DNA of 9,208 nt from DYKG01 sp964596185. Lineage in GTDB: Bacteria; Muiribacteriota; Ozemobacteria; Ozemobacterales; Ozemobacteraceae. The notes under the pieces were generated by a model. It was given only the letters and a program-made list of their open reading frames with translations. It had not been told where the DNA came from and did no database searches. Made by a program: the position numbers and the translations under genes. Of the stretch, positions 1 through 6,943 are shown one piece after another; the first letter of the stretch is position 1; each line of letters starts with the position of its first letter. The DNA lies in the NCBI GenBank assembly GCA_964596185.1, contig CAZQUE010000135.1:1-9208 (forward strand), read 5' to 3'.

Positions 1-162
1 GGCGCCGCAGGATTCGCCTGATCGCGCCTAGGTGCGAGCACGAGCACGAGCACGAACGAAGCATCGCCCGACCGCAGCCGGCTTCACGACAAAAGACGAA
101 GACGCGCAGCGTTGCAATGCCGCCCCGAAGCGATTACGCCGCACAGGATGTGCAAGTGCCAG
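1..162. repeat. GC-rich dispersed repeat, left tandem copy 1
   Basis: The first 34 bases are identical to 163-196, so 1-162 and 163-334 are tandem copies. Each copy has a GC-rich lead, a CGAGCA hexamer array and a 66-bp core (here 55-120) ending in GTTGCAATGC. The core matches the second copy at 60 of 66 positions by eye. It also recurs at 8380-8445 (57/66) and 9020-9085 (59/66). The minus strand is open through cores 1 and 2, but cores 3 and 4 have an in-frame TAA, so conserved coding is unlikely. The left edge may be cut by the window. Confidence 0.85.
35..52. repeat. CGAGCA hexamer array, 3 units
   Basis: Three perfect CGAGCA units, followed by CGAACG, lie between the lead and the core of repeat copy 1. 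The neighbouring copy has more units, so this is a microsatellite-like, length-variable part of the element. Confidence 0.9.
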
Positions 163-334
163 GGCGCCGCAGGATTCGCCTGATCGCGCCTAGGTGCGAG
201 CACGAGCACGAGCACGAGCACGAACACGAACGAAGCATCGCCCGACCGTAGCCGGCTTCACGGCAAAGGACGAAGACGCGTAGGGTAGCAATGCCGACCT
301 GAAGATGATAGTTGTTGAAGGCCACAGCAGCAAG
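163..334. repeat. GC-rich dispersed repeat, left tandem copy 2
   Basis: Second copy of the left-end repeat: lead 163-196, hexamer array 197-226, core 229-294, then a tail 307-334 starting GATAGTTGTT and running into AAGGCC. The same tail follows the right-end copies (from 8470 and 9110), but there the spacer between core and tail is 12 bp longer. Position 335-456, between this repeat and the first gene, holds nothing I recognise apart from a weak promoter-like sequence. Confidence 0.85.
197..226. repeat. CGAGCA hexamer array, 4 units plus one CGAACA
   Basis: Four CGAGCA units plus one CGAACA variant sit at the same place as the three-unit array of copy 1. The net 12-bp difference is two whole units, as expected from slipped-strand replication. 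Confidence 0.9.
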
Positions 335-407
335 ATCGGTTGCAACATCGCATCTAGTCAGGTTCTCAACGTTTAGCGTGAAAAAAAGTTCTGCGTGATT
401 TTTCGCT

Positions 408-436
408 TTGCTTTTACTGCTGCATTTGCCGATATT
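408..436 (+). promoter_or_regulatory. possible sigma70-type promoter for the 457-2105 gene pair
   Basis: TTGCTT (408-413), a 17-nt spacer, then GATATT (431-436, four of six matches to TATAAT). Transcription would start near 443, leaving almost no leader before the AGAGGT ribosome site at 443-448. That makes the call weak; the true promoter may lie further upstream. Confidence 0.25.
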
Positions 437-456
437 TTTAGTAGAGGTATGCAGTT

Positions 457-792
457 ATGACGATTAGACCAATTGACCTGAAAACAAATCTTATGGCCAA
501 CGATGACGCCAGTCGCCTGCGTGAAGCGCAAAAGGCTCAGGAAGCAGGACTGGCGGAAAATGTCAAACAGCACAAAGACGAGAGTGACCACAAGGCCGAA
601 TCGGTGCAAAAAACCGAAGGTACTGAAGATAAAGTTGTGCGCAAAGAGGACGAGGAAGAAGAGAAAAAAGGCAAAAAACAGACAACAGCTCAGGCAGAAA
701 AAAGAAAAAGTGATGAAAAAGAAGAAGAGAAAAAAGAACATCCGAAAATTCCCGATGGCCTGCGTGGCCTGAAAATCGACGTCAAAATATGA
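457..792 (+). CDS. highly charged small protein of unknown function (IRPIDL N-terminus)
   Basis: A 111-residue protein with three parts. A short ordered-looking N-terminus carries MTIRPIDL (1-8). A long, very hydrophilic stretch (about 17-95) is dominated by Lys, Glu, Asp and Gln, with acidic and basic runs near 63-93 and likely coiled-coil or disordered. A C-terminal PKIPDGLRGLKIDVKI (96-111) closes it. There is no signal peptide or membrane segment, so it is probably cytoplasmic. The ATG at 457 has AGAGGT (443-448) eight bases upstream. Its stop overlaps the next start in ATGA (789-792), implying translational coupling with the exported TPR-peptidase. The plan of an I(R/Q)PIDL start, charged middle and short ID-type end resembles small uncharacterised proteins I recall from Firmicutes and candidate phyla; that likeness is from memory and uncertain. 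I assign no function. Confidence 0.75.
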   Translation: MTIRPIDLKTNLMANDDASRLREAQKAQEAGLAENVKQHKDESDHKAESVQKTEGTEDKVVRKEDEEEEKKGKKQTTAQAEKRKSDEKEEEKKEHPKIPDGLRGLKIDVKI

Positions 793-2105
793 ACAAAAGC
801 TCTCTTCTTTTCCTGCTGCTGATTTTTTGCATGCAGATTTCGCCCAGCCAGGCAACCAATGTTGATGACGCATGGCTATTCAATCGCCAGGGTCTTTTCA
901 AGGCCAGCCAGGGCGACCACGCCGGAGCGATCAAGGATTTTGAAAAGGCCTGCCGCCTGAACCCCTTTGATGACAATGCTCTGGCCAATCTGGCCTGCGC
1001 CCGCAACAATCTTGGCGTCATTCTCGCCAATCAGAAAAACTACACCGAGGCTATCCGGCATTTCAACGCCGCCAAAGCCCAGAAACCCGAAGATATTTCA
1101 ATTCGCCTTAACCTGCTGTCGACCCTGGTAACGGTAAAAGATGCCGCGGCAATCGAACGGGAAGCAACAGAAATTATCGCTCTTCGCCCAAACGATGTCG
1201 AAACGGTATTGAAAGTCGCAGCGGCTTTTCAAAATAGCGAAAACGCCCTTGCAGCGCAGACCACTCTTGAAGCTCTGGCCGACCGGGTTCCCGACGAGGG
1301 TCGGGTTCATGAAACGCTGGGCCGCCTGCTCTATCGCAGTGGCGATCTCAGTGAAGCTGAATATCATCTGAATCGCGCCCACAATCTTGATCGTGCCGGC
1401 AATGAAAAGGCACGGACTCTGCTCGAACAGATTCGCCGGGAAAACCAGGTTAATCAGCACTCACACAGTTATTCGAGCATTCATTTTGCGTTGACCTGCC
1501 ACGAATCATTTTCCGAAGAATGGGCCGAAGGCCTGCTCGAGCTGCTTGAAGAAGCCTACGAGCAGATCGGTGAGAAGCTTAACTTTTATCCGTCGCAGCG
1601 TTCACAGGTTCTGGTTTTTCAAACCGAAGATTTTCGTAACGTCCATGATCTACCGGAATGGGCCGGCGGTGTCTACGATGGAAAAATCAGGCTGCCGGTG
1701 CCAGGCAGCTCGGTAAATCCTGATTTTCTGCGCAATGCCATCCGCCATGAATACACGCATCATGTCGTCTTTCTGCTCGCGCGCGGCAATTGCCCGATCT
1801 GGCTAAACGAAGGACTGGCACAGATTTTTGAATTCGATTCAGAGATTAGCAGTGTCGACGCCGGGTTCAATCCTGAAGTCGAGATGCTGCAAAATTTTGC
1901 CAATGCCATTCGCAGCGCAGAAAACCGTCGACAAGTCGCCGCAATCTACCGTAACGCTCATCTGACAACCTTGAAAATGGTTGCTGAAGCAGGCTGGGCT
2001 TCTTTGGCCGAGATTCTCGAAAAAATGGGCAAAGGTTTTGCATTTGAACAGGCTGGAAAAGAAATCCTCGGTTACCTGCCGATAAACCTGCAACAAGAGA
2101 AATAA
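789..2105 (+). CDS. exported TPR protein with peptidase MA-like zinc metallopeptidase domain
   Basis: 438 residues. Residues 1-22 form a signal peptide (MNKSS, a Leu-rich core, then SPSQA), so the protein should be periplasmic or outer-membrane associated. Cys14 is not in a good lipobox because Phe precedes it. TPR-like helical repeats lie at about 28-60, 63-101 and 171-203, with more helical repeat between. The C-terminal third (about 230-430) has the gluzincin signature: HEYTH at 320-324 (His320 and His324 as zinc ligands, Glu321 as catalytic base) and a downstream NEGLAQ (340-345) whose Glu341 is the expected third ligand. This fits the peptidase MA-like family (PF13485), often fused to TPRs; substrates are generally unknown. 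The start has no clear Shine-Dalgarno and overlaps the preceding stop by 4 nt, so translation is probably coupled. All active-site residues are present. The gene converges on yggT with a 15-nt gap. Confidence 0.88.
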   Translation: MNKSSLLFLLLIFCMQISPSQATNVDDAWLFNRQGLFKASQGDHAGAIKDFEKACRLNPFDDNALANLACARNNLGVILANQKNYTEAIRHFNAAKAQKPEDISIRLNLLSTLVTVKDAAAIEREATEIIALRPNDVETVLKVAAAFQNSENALAAQTTLEALADRVPDEGRVHETLGRLLYRSGDLSEAEYHLNRAHNLDRAGNEKARTLLEQIRRENQVNQHSHSYSSIHFALTCHESFSEEWAEGLLELLEEAYEQIGEKLNFYPSQRSQVLVFQTEDFRNVHDLPEWAGGVYDGKIRLPVPGSSVNPDFLRNAIRHEYTHHVVFLLARGNCPIWLNEGLAQIFEFDSEISSVDAGFNPEVEMLQNFANAIRSAENRRQVAAIYRNAHLTTLKMVAEAGWASLAEILEKMGKGFAFEQAGKEILGYLPINLQQEK

Positions 2106-2106
2106 C

Positions 2107-2121
2107 AGGCCGCTCAGGCCT
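2107..2121. terminator. short hairpin between convergent genes
   Basis: AGGCC (2107-2111), loop GCTCA, GGCCT (2117-2121): a perfect 5-bp stem exactly in the gap between the two convergent stop codons. Neither strand has a proper T-run after it, so termination here would be weak or factor-dependent. Confidence 0.3.
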
Positions 2122-2390
2122 TAGAATCCGCCCGCGTAAAGGGTAAAATAAGCGGCACGCAATACCATCTGGATAACTTCAAGCAACACCAGGCAGAGCA
2201 TCGGTCCAATATCGATGAAGCCGCCCCCGGCCGGAATCAGCACCTGAAAAATTTTCAGCAGGCGATCGATGGGATTGGCTACTTTCTGCAAAGGTCCAGG
2301 TAGCTGGCCGGGCATTATCCAGGTCAGCAAAACCCTTATGAAAATAACGATCTGAAGAAGTCTGATCAGATTGCTCAGCAAATAAAGCAT
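2121..2390 (-). CDS. yggT: YggT family integral membrane protein
   Basis: 89 residues with two hydrophobic segments (about 3-25 and 60-84) around a short polar loop. The loop carries NPIDRLLKIFQVLIP (39-53), followed by GGGFIDIGPM (55-64). This matches the YggT/CCB3 family signature (P-x-GG-x-D-hydrophobic-P before the second helix) at the usual single-domain length. Family members are small inner-membrane proteins linked to osmotic or ionic stress and, in Gram-positives and plastids, to division or membrane assembly; no reaction is established. The ATG lies 3 nt after the yggS stop, and an AGG within AGGTT (2396-2400) may serve as a weak ribosome site. It is the last gene of the operon. yggS-yggT adjacency is widely conserved. 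Confidence 0.9.
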   Translation of the reverse strand: MLYLLSNLIRLLQIVIFIRVLLTWIMPGQLPGPLQKVANPIDRLLKIFQVLIPAGGGFIDIGPMLCLVLLEVIQMVLRAAYFTLYAGGF

Positions 2391-2393
2391 GTT

Positions 2394-3077
2394 TTAACCT
2401 GCAAACAACGCGGTACCGACTCGCACCAGCGTTGCCCCTTCCTCGACAGCGATTTCAAAATCGTTGGACATGCCCATCGACAATTCACGAGCATGATATG
2501 CCGGCCCTTCCAGTTGGCGACTGCTTTCGAAAATCCGGGCCAGCTTGCGGAAACAGGCACGAATGACCTGTTCTTCGCCGACGAATGGAGCCATGCCCAT
2601 CATGCCGACAATATCCAGATCAGGATGTTCACGAAATCTGCCAATTATGTCAGGCACCTCTTCCGGTGCGAAGCCTTGTTTGGTAGCTTCTTCGGAAATA
2701 TGCACTTCTAGCAGACAGGGGCACTTTCGCCCGGTTTTACGCGCAAATTCGGCAAACTGTTCGAGCAAATCTACGCGATCGATCGAATGCACCAGTTCAG
2801 CCACCGGGTAAACATACTTAACCTTGTTCGACTGCAGCGGGCCGATAAAGTGCCAGTGCAGTCCGACATCGACAAGGTTCTTCGCCTTATCTCGCAGCAC
2901 CTGGGGTCGGCCCTCAGCGAAAATCGTCTGGCCGGCTGAGAACATTTCCCTTATTGCCGATTCATCGACGGTTTTCGACACCGCAACGAGTTTTGCCGAA
3001 CCAGGTTCGCGGCCACTGCGTTTTTCGGCAGTGCGGATAGCTGATAAAACATGATCAAGATTGGTTTGCAGCGACAA
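2394..3077 (-). CDS. yggS: YggS/PLPBP family pyridoxal-phosphate homeostasis protein
   Basis: 227 residues, the normal length for this single-domain, TIM-barrel, alanine-racemase-like family. It binds PLP without known catalysis and balances vitamin B6 and amino/keto acid pools in the cytoplasm. Visible signatures: VAVSKT (31-36) with the PLP lysine Lys35; WHFIGPLQSNK (75-85); and ELSMGMSNDFEIA (198-210) followed by EGATLVRVGTALF (213-225), the phosphate-binding end of the barrel. Oddly, the usual FGENxxQ motif reads FAEGRPQ (53-59), replacing a well-conserved Asn. The start is TTG: no ATG lies at the right place, and GGGAGGTG (3085-3092) sits 7 nt upstream. The gene follows the PilX-like gene by 26 nt and precedes yggT by 3 nt. 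Pilus genes next to yggS are also known in proteobacteria (pilT-yggS). Confidence 0.95.
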   Translation of the reverse strand: MSLQTNLDHVLSAIRTAEKRSGREPGSAKLVAVSKTVDESAIREMFSAGQTIFAEGRPQVLRDKAKNLVDVGLHWHFIGPLQSNKVKYVYPVAELVHSIDRVDLLEQFAEFARKTGRKCPCLLEVHISEEATKQGFAPEEVPDIIGRFREHPDLDIVGMMGMAPFVGEEQVIRACFRKLARIFESSRQLEGPAYHARELSMGMSNDFEIAVEEGATLVRVGTALFAG

Positions 3078-3103
3078 TTTTCAGCACCTCCCGACAACCA
3101 GGC

Positions 3104-4861
3104 CTAACGTTCAGGTCGGGTTCTCATTCTCAGAATGTTAACAGAAACCGGTTTTACCGGCAACCTTGACGCGGCTTCGCGGTTCCAGGTAATGCTGAGG
3201 GAGTCGGGCTCGAGGTTGTCAATCCAGCGCTGCAGGTTTCCGCCGATGCAGCCACCGTAAATTCGCACTTTCAGACTTTTGCCACTGAACACACTACGGA
3301 AGTTTACCGGCCCGGTCTTGTGCGAACGCGACTGGGTCGTATAGACGCCGGCACCCGGCTTGTAGATCAAGGCGTTGATCAGCCATTCGCGTGCGGCATC
3401 GACGAATTCAGGCTCGGGGTTGTTCTCATTGATGTATTTTTCCAGATCAACGGTCGATAAGGCGGTGCCATTTCCGGCTACCAAAAACAGATTGAGGTTG
3501 GAATCAACGTTGGTCGGGCCGGTCAGAAAAATATGTCTTGGAGTGACGATGACGAGATCAGAGCCGATTTCTCCGCGCAGATAAACCGAGCGCTCGCTGA
3601 AAATGATTCTTGCGCCACCGAGGTTTTCGCTGCTGAGATTGTTGAAACCGTTGAATCTGGTGTCGGTCGATAAAACGATGTGCTGATCCTTGATCTCATC
3701 CTGTTCATTCGAGACCGAATTCGCGGTCAGATAACTGTCCGAATAGAGATGGTTTTCGCCGGGATGGTAATCGACACTAGTGGGAGCGCCGGCTTTGAAG
3801 CCACGACCAAGCTCGTCGACATAGATTCCGTTCTTTTTGGCAAATTCACGCAGAAAGGCAAAATCAGGCCGCCATTCGGGAATGAATGAAGAATAAAGCG
3901 CTGAATCGCGGTCAATGATCACATCAGGCGGATTTCGCCCTTCAGCCCGATTTGCCGCATCATGAAGGCGGTAACTGGAATTGAGCGCCACAGCCGTGTT
4001 GCCCAGTTCGATTCCCGGCTGACTGTTGCCGCGACGATAGAAATAAAGCGCAGTCTGCACCGGGCCAAAGAACTTGTGAGAATCGACGACAATCGGGGTT
4101 TGGCAATACAGGGGACCGCGACAGGGCGAATCGGCGTATTTGAACCATCTGCTCCCGAAATTGCCGACCATTTTGCTACCGTCAGAAGACTTGAAAGGAT
4201 CCTGACCATCGGGCACGAACATTTTATAAAGCAGTGCAGGATCGTAGCAAATTCCCATGCGATCGAGAACCCCAGCTTCGAAAAGCTCGCTGTTCTGCTC
4301 AACAAAAGCTTCGAGCGACTCGGCTTTTTCGACCCAGGGCTGAATTGGACGGCCATAATAGAATTCGTCGAGACTTTCAAACACGGCAAAGGTCGCTGAA
4401 AGGTCGTATAACTGCACGACCACAGCATTGGTATAGCGATGGCGACCGCAGCGCCCTTCGCTGATAACCTGAAACCGCAGCGATTCATCGATCAGGGGCG
4501 TTTCAGCCATATCGTCATCGCCAAGTTTGCGAATGCCAACGATTCTGAAAGAGCAATCGGTCTTCAGGCCATAGCTTTTCCAAACATCGATATCAAGGCT
4601 GTTGGCGAAAAAATTAGTCGTCAGAATTCTGGTGTTGGCGGTGCGATCGGTGTGATTTAGTATCGAGCGCATCTTTTCGACCGCATAGTGAGAACCGGAC
4701 TCAGCCGCCAGTCGCGCTTGACGTTCGGCAATACGAACTTCGCCCAGATCACGGTCGGCGCGGTAGACGCGAAAAACCAGTGCGGCCAGCAGCAGAAGAA
4801 TAAAGGACAACATGACCACAATCGGCACTACAGAATGTTTTTCAGCGTTCTGTCTGTTCAT
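3104..4861 (-). CDS. large PilX-like membrane-anchored pilus accessory protein
   Basis: 585 residues. One membrane helix (about 11-31) follows a short basic N-terminus. A helical stretch with RQARLAAESGSHYAVEKM (47-64) is the AESG-type segment typical of PilX/GspK-like minor pilins. The large extracytoplasmic part includes IIFSERSVYLRGEIG (419-433) and LVIVTPRHIFLTG (436-448). This short-beta-strand pattern resembles the C-terminal part of PilX-type proteins that is often read as a right-handed beta fold. The prepilin peptidase signature is not canonical: there is no Gly before the helix and no Glu at +5. It is therefore probably an uncleaved anchor or a divergent minor pilin. The ATG overlaps the stop of the upstream prepilin gene (ATGA), with GAGG (4867-4870) 5 nt upstream. 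It may sit at the tip or base of a type IV pilus or type II secretion pseudopilus. The pilus link rests on layout and neighbours. Confidence 0.7.
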   Translation of the reverse strand: MNRQNAEKHSVVPIVVMLSFILLLLAALVFRVYRADRDLGEVRIAERQARLAAESGSHYAVEKMRSILNHTDRTANTRILTTNFFANSLDIDVWKSYGLKTDCSFRIVGIRKLGDDDMAETPLIDESLRFQVISEGRCGRHRYTNAVVVQLYDLSATFAVFESLDEFYYGRPIQPWVEKAESLEAFVEQNSELFEAGVLDRMGICYDPALLYKMFVPDGQDPFKSSDGSKMVGNFGSRWFKYADSPCRGPLYCQTPIVVDSHKFFGPVQTALYFYRRGNSQPGIELGNTAVALNSSYRLHDAANRAEGRNPPDVIIDRDSALYSSFIPEWRPDFAFLREFAKKNGIYVDELGRGFKAGAPTSVDYHPGENHLYSDSYLTANSVSNEQDEIKDQHIVLSTDTRFNGFNNLSSENLGGARIIFSERSVYLRGEIGSDLVIVTPRHIFLTGPTNVDSNLNLFLVAGNGTALSTVDLEKYINENNPEPEFVDAAREWLINALIYKPGAGVYTTQSRSHKTGPVNFRSVFSGKSLKVRIYGGCIGGNLQRWIDNLEPDSLSITWNREAASRLPVKPVSVNILRMRTRPER

Positions 4862-5373
4862 TGGTTCCTCAGATTGATCACCCGGCGAAACTGTTTTATT
4901 TCACCGGAATTATCAGGGGCATTAACTTTGAAAGAGATTTCCAAACGATCGGGACCGAGGCGAAGGAATTTGCCTTCACGACAATTTGCGACCAGCGGGT
5001 TGTTGAAGCGGCCAAGTCGACGCAGACCCGCCGAGGCTGAAGCATTGCGGGAAACATAGTTCAGACTGTTCTGGCTGAACGAAAAACCTTCCTGGGCAAT
5101 CGAGGGCAGAAGGTTTCCTGAATTCATCGCCGACCGGTAGAAACATTCTTTATCCGGGCCAGAGACAGGAAAACTCACGATAACAGCGTTTGCCAGTTCA
5201 AGACTGACTTCATCGAGCACCTGATTGACGTTTCGAACCCACTCGTATTTTTGTTGAGCTTTTTTGAAATCATCGGACTGCAGCATGAAAAAGAACACCG
5301 ACGCGCCGATTGCAACGGCGAGAAAAAGCGTAAACAGCATCAATTCCCAGATTGTAATTCCTTTTTTATTCAT
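4858..5373 (-). CDS. type IV prepilin-like minor pseudopilin (PulJ/PilW-like)
   Basis: 171 residues with a textbook class III signal: MNKKG, then ITIWE and a hydrophobic helix to about residue 29. Cleavage by a prepilin peptidase (PilD type) after Gly5 would leave Ile at +1 and Glu at +5, which is needed for pilin assembly. After the helix, QQKYEWVRNVNQVLDEVSLELANAV (about 39-63) resembles the amphipathic part of GspJ/PulJ and PilW minor pilins. The C-terminal domain has no motif I recognise. No clear Shine-Dalgarno is seen; the start overlaps the upstream stop by 4 nt (5370-5373) and the stop overlaps the next start by 4 nt (4858-4861), pointing to coupled synthesis in fixed ratio. No prepilin peptidase is encoded here. 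Confidence 0.82.
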   Translation of the reverse strand: MNKKGITIWELMLFTLFLAVAIGASVFFFMLQSDDFKKAQQKYEWVRNVNQVLDEVSLELANAVIVSFPVSGPDKECFYRSAMNSGNLLPSIAQEGFSFSQNSLNYVSRNASASAGLRRLGRFNNPLVANCREGKFLRLGPDRLEISFKVNAPDNSGEIKQFRRVINLRNQ

Positions 5374-5750
5374 GGTTTGTTGCGGGTGCGCAAATGCTCC
5401 ATCGTCAAAGTTTTCGTAAACGGAAACCAGCCCCAGCGAACCTGGGCTCTGGTCATAACCAGGCCTTCAAAATCCGGGTGCGGAAATGATTCTACCTTGC
5501 CGGTCAGGCCAAGATCTTCGCAGCCTTTTACCGGCTTGAATTGCGGGCGGAAGCTCATCTTTTCAAATGGTCGGCACAATGCCTCTTCGAGAAGATTTTC
5601 CAGTTCAACTGAAGCGCGGAGGTGCACATCGGATTCAAACATCGGAATTGCCTTGATCGACCACAACTGCACGAAAGGCCAGAGAAAAAAGGTGGCAATA
5701 CCTAAGTAGAGCAGGTTTTCAAAGATTGATCTTGGTTGATTTTCATTCAT
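5370..5750 (-). CDS. short PilV/GspI-like minor pilin-like membrane protein
   Basis: 126 residues with one N-terminal membrane helix (about 12-32) and a small soluble part. ASVELENLLEEALCRPFEKM (46-65) resembles the post-helix segment of PilV/GspI-type minor pilins, where an alpha-helical stretch ends in a Glu-rich turn and a Pro-Phe. The usual Gly cleavage site and Glu+5 are missing; RSIFEN (7-12) precedes the helix instead. Processing by prepilin peptidase is therefore doubtful. The call depends on the helix, the likeness above and its place directly before the PulJ-like prepilin, overlapping it by 4 nt. The upstream transglycosylase gene ends 6 nt before this ATG. No strong ribosome site is visible, so translation probably relies on the upstream gene. 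Confidence 0.6.
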   Translation of the reverse strand: MNENQPRSIFENLLYLGIATFFLWPFVQLWSIKAIPMFESDVHLRASVELENLLEEALCRPFEKMSFRPQFKPVKGCEDLGLTGKVESFPHPDFEGLVMTRAQVRWGWFPFTKTLTMEHLRTRNKP

Positions 5751-5756
5751 AGCAGT

Positions 5757-6824
5757 TCAGTTCAAACTCGAATATTCTTTAAGTTCTTTGATAAAGCGCT
5801 CGGCCATGATGATCTTTTCCTCATCTTTAGTGGCCTGAATGTATTTCTGCCAGCTTTCGATCGCTTCGACGGTCATCCCGAAACGCTCATAAATTACTGC
5901 CAGATTGAATAAAGCTTTATCGAGGTATGGATCCTGTTTCAGAGCTGCCTGATAAACTTCGATGGACTCTTCGTAGCACTGATCCATGTCGAGAAGGCAG
6001 GCCAGGTTATAAAGCGCCTGTGTATTGCGAGGGTAGATGTTGAGAATTTCGCGATACTTTTCAACCGCCCCTTCAAGATCATTGGCGCGAAATTTTTCGT
6101 AGGCATCGTTCAGACGCCGCGAAAGATCAGAATGCAGGGCAGGCATGACTTTTTGTTTCTTCATGACGACTTTTTTGCCTGTGCGACTGACGCCACCGGC
6201 GGAATATTGTCGGTAATAGTGTTTAACCTTTTTTACGTAGTTTTTAGTTTCGCGAAATGGCGGAATGCCGCCGTATTTGTCGACATTGCCCGGGCCGGCA
6301 TTGTAAGCCGCCAATGCTTTTTCAACACTGCCGTCAAAACGTTTGAGCATCATGCGCAAATAGGCAGCGCCGCCAAGAATGTTCTGGCGGGCGTCGAATG
6401 AATCGCTGCAGCCAACGAGTCTGGCTGTTGAAGGGATAAGTTGCATCAGCCCTTGAGCGCCTTTAGACGATCTGGCATAGGGATCGAAATCAGATTCTAC
6501 CTTGATTACCGATTTAATCAGATATGGATCGATAGAATGTTTGGCGGCAGCTTCGTTGATGTATTCGGAATAGGTTTCGTCGTTGGGTAGAAGAAATTTC
6601 TGGGCCTGGTAGCTTGAGTGTGGGGCGAAAGAAGATGCAGGTGTTGGCGAATCCGGGCCTTCGCGATCTTTTTTGGTGGTAACGATTATCTTGTAATTTT
6701 TATTTGGCGGATTATCGGTCAGATAGAGTCGTCCCTGCTCATCGCGATAGGAATAAATCGCTGCAGAAACAGGCACTGAAGCCAGTAGAGCCGCAATCGC
6801 ACCAAGCCAGACAAATTTTCTCAA
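5757..6824 (-). CDS. exported lytic transglycosylase: DUF4124, SLT domain and TPRs
   Basis: 355 residues. Residues 1-21 are a signal peptide (MRKFVWLG to PVSA). A short DUF4124-like domain follows (22-48: IYSYRDEQGRLYLTDNPP). The SLT goose-lysozyme-type catalytic domain spans about 85-207, with catalytic Glu110 in KVESDFDPYA (108-117), GLMQL (125-129) and AYNAGPGNVDKYGG (173-186). This is the standard signature of soluble lytic transglycosylases, which cut the MurNAc-GlcNAc bond in peptidoglycan and form the 1,6-anhydro end. A basic linker (about 213-227) leads to a TPR region (about 234-330). The start is TTG, supported by AGGAGGT (6831-6837) 6 nt upstream and a good signal peptide directly after it. 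First gene of the operon and 6 nt from the PilV-like gene, it probably makes local openings in the wall for the pilus or secretion apparatus. That role is inferred from context. Confidence 0.92.
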   Translation of the reverse strand: MRKFVWLGAIAALLASVPVSAAIYSYRDEQGRLYLTDNPPNKNYKIIVTTKKDREGPDSPTPASSFAPHSSYQAQKFLLPNDETYSEYINEAAAKHSIDPYLIKSVIKVESDFDPYARSSKGAQGLMQLIPSTARLVGCSDSFDARQNILGGAAYLRMMLKRFDGSVEKALAAYNAGPGNVDKYGGIPPFRETKNYVKKVKHYYRQYSAGGVSRTGKKVVMKKQKVMPALHSDLSRRLNDAYEKFRANDLEGAVEKYREILNIYPRNTQALYNLACLLDMDQCYEESIEVYQAALKQDPYLDKALFNLAVIYERFGMTVEAIESWQKYIQATKDEEKIIMAERFIKELKEYSSLN

Positions 6825-6848
6825 CCAGAAACCTCCTGCACAGGCATG

Positions 6849-6876
6849 AAAATATGCTTCAATAGTAGATCGGCAA
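6849..6876 (-). promoter_or_regulatory. possible promoter of the transglycosylase-pilin-yggST operon
   Basis: Read on the minus strand: TTGCCG (6871-6876), 16 nt, TATTTT (6849-6854), each with four of six consensus matches. It would start transcription near 6842, giving a leader of about 18 nt that contains the AGGAGGT site. The gap to the upstream gene carries a terminator, so the operon needs a promoter in this interval; this pair is the best I see but is not strong. Confidence 0.35.
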
Positions 6877-6943
6877 TCTCAAGCCAGAAGCTTAAACAAA
6901 TTTTTGCATCAGAGATGATTTCAGCTTGATGAAAGTTTTCGAC

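Noticed and set aside
134..325. Minus-strand frame encoding a Cys-Ser repeat protein through the left repeat
   Set aside because: The Cys-Ser run is only the hexamer array translated, and the related right-end cores carry an in-frame stop.
373..873. Long Phe-rich minus-strand frame opposite the first genes
   Set aside because: It is the antisense of the Lys/Glu-rich gene (AAA/GAA read as TTT/TTC); the plus-strand gene has a ribosome site and coupled neighbour.
3962..4399. Plus-strand frame of 145 codons inside the PilX-like gene
   Set aside because: No ribosome site or recognisable domain, and it lies wholly antisense to a well-supported operon gene.
6870..6890. Sigma54-like promoter (TGGC and TTGC on the minus strand) before the transglycosylase-pilin operon
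   Set aside because: The spacing between TGGC and TTGC is 6 nt instead of 7, so GG and GC are one base too close for the -24/-12 rule, which is strict.
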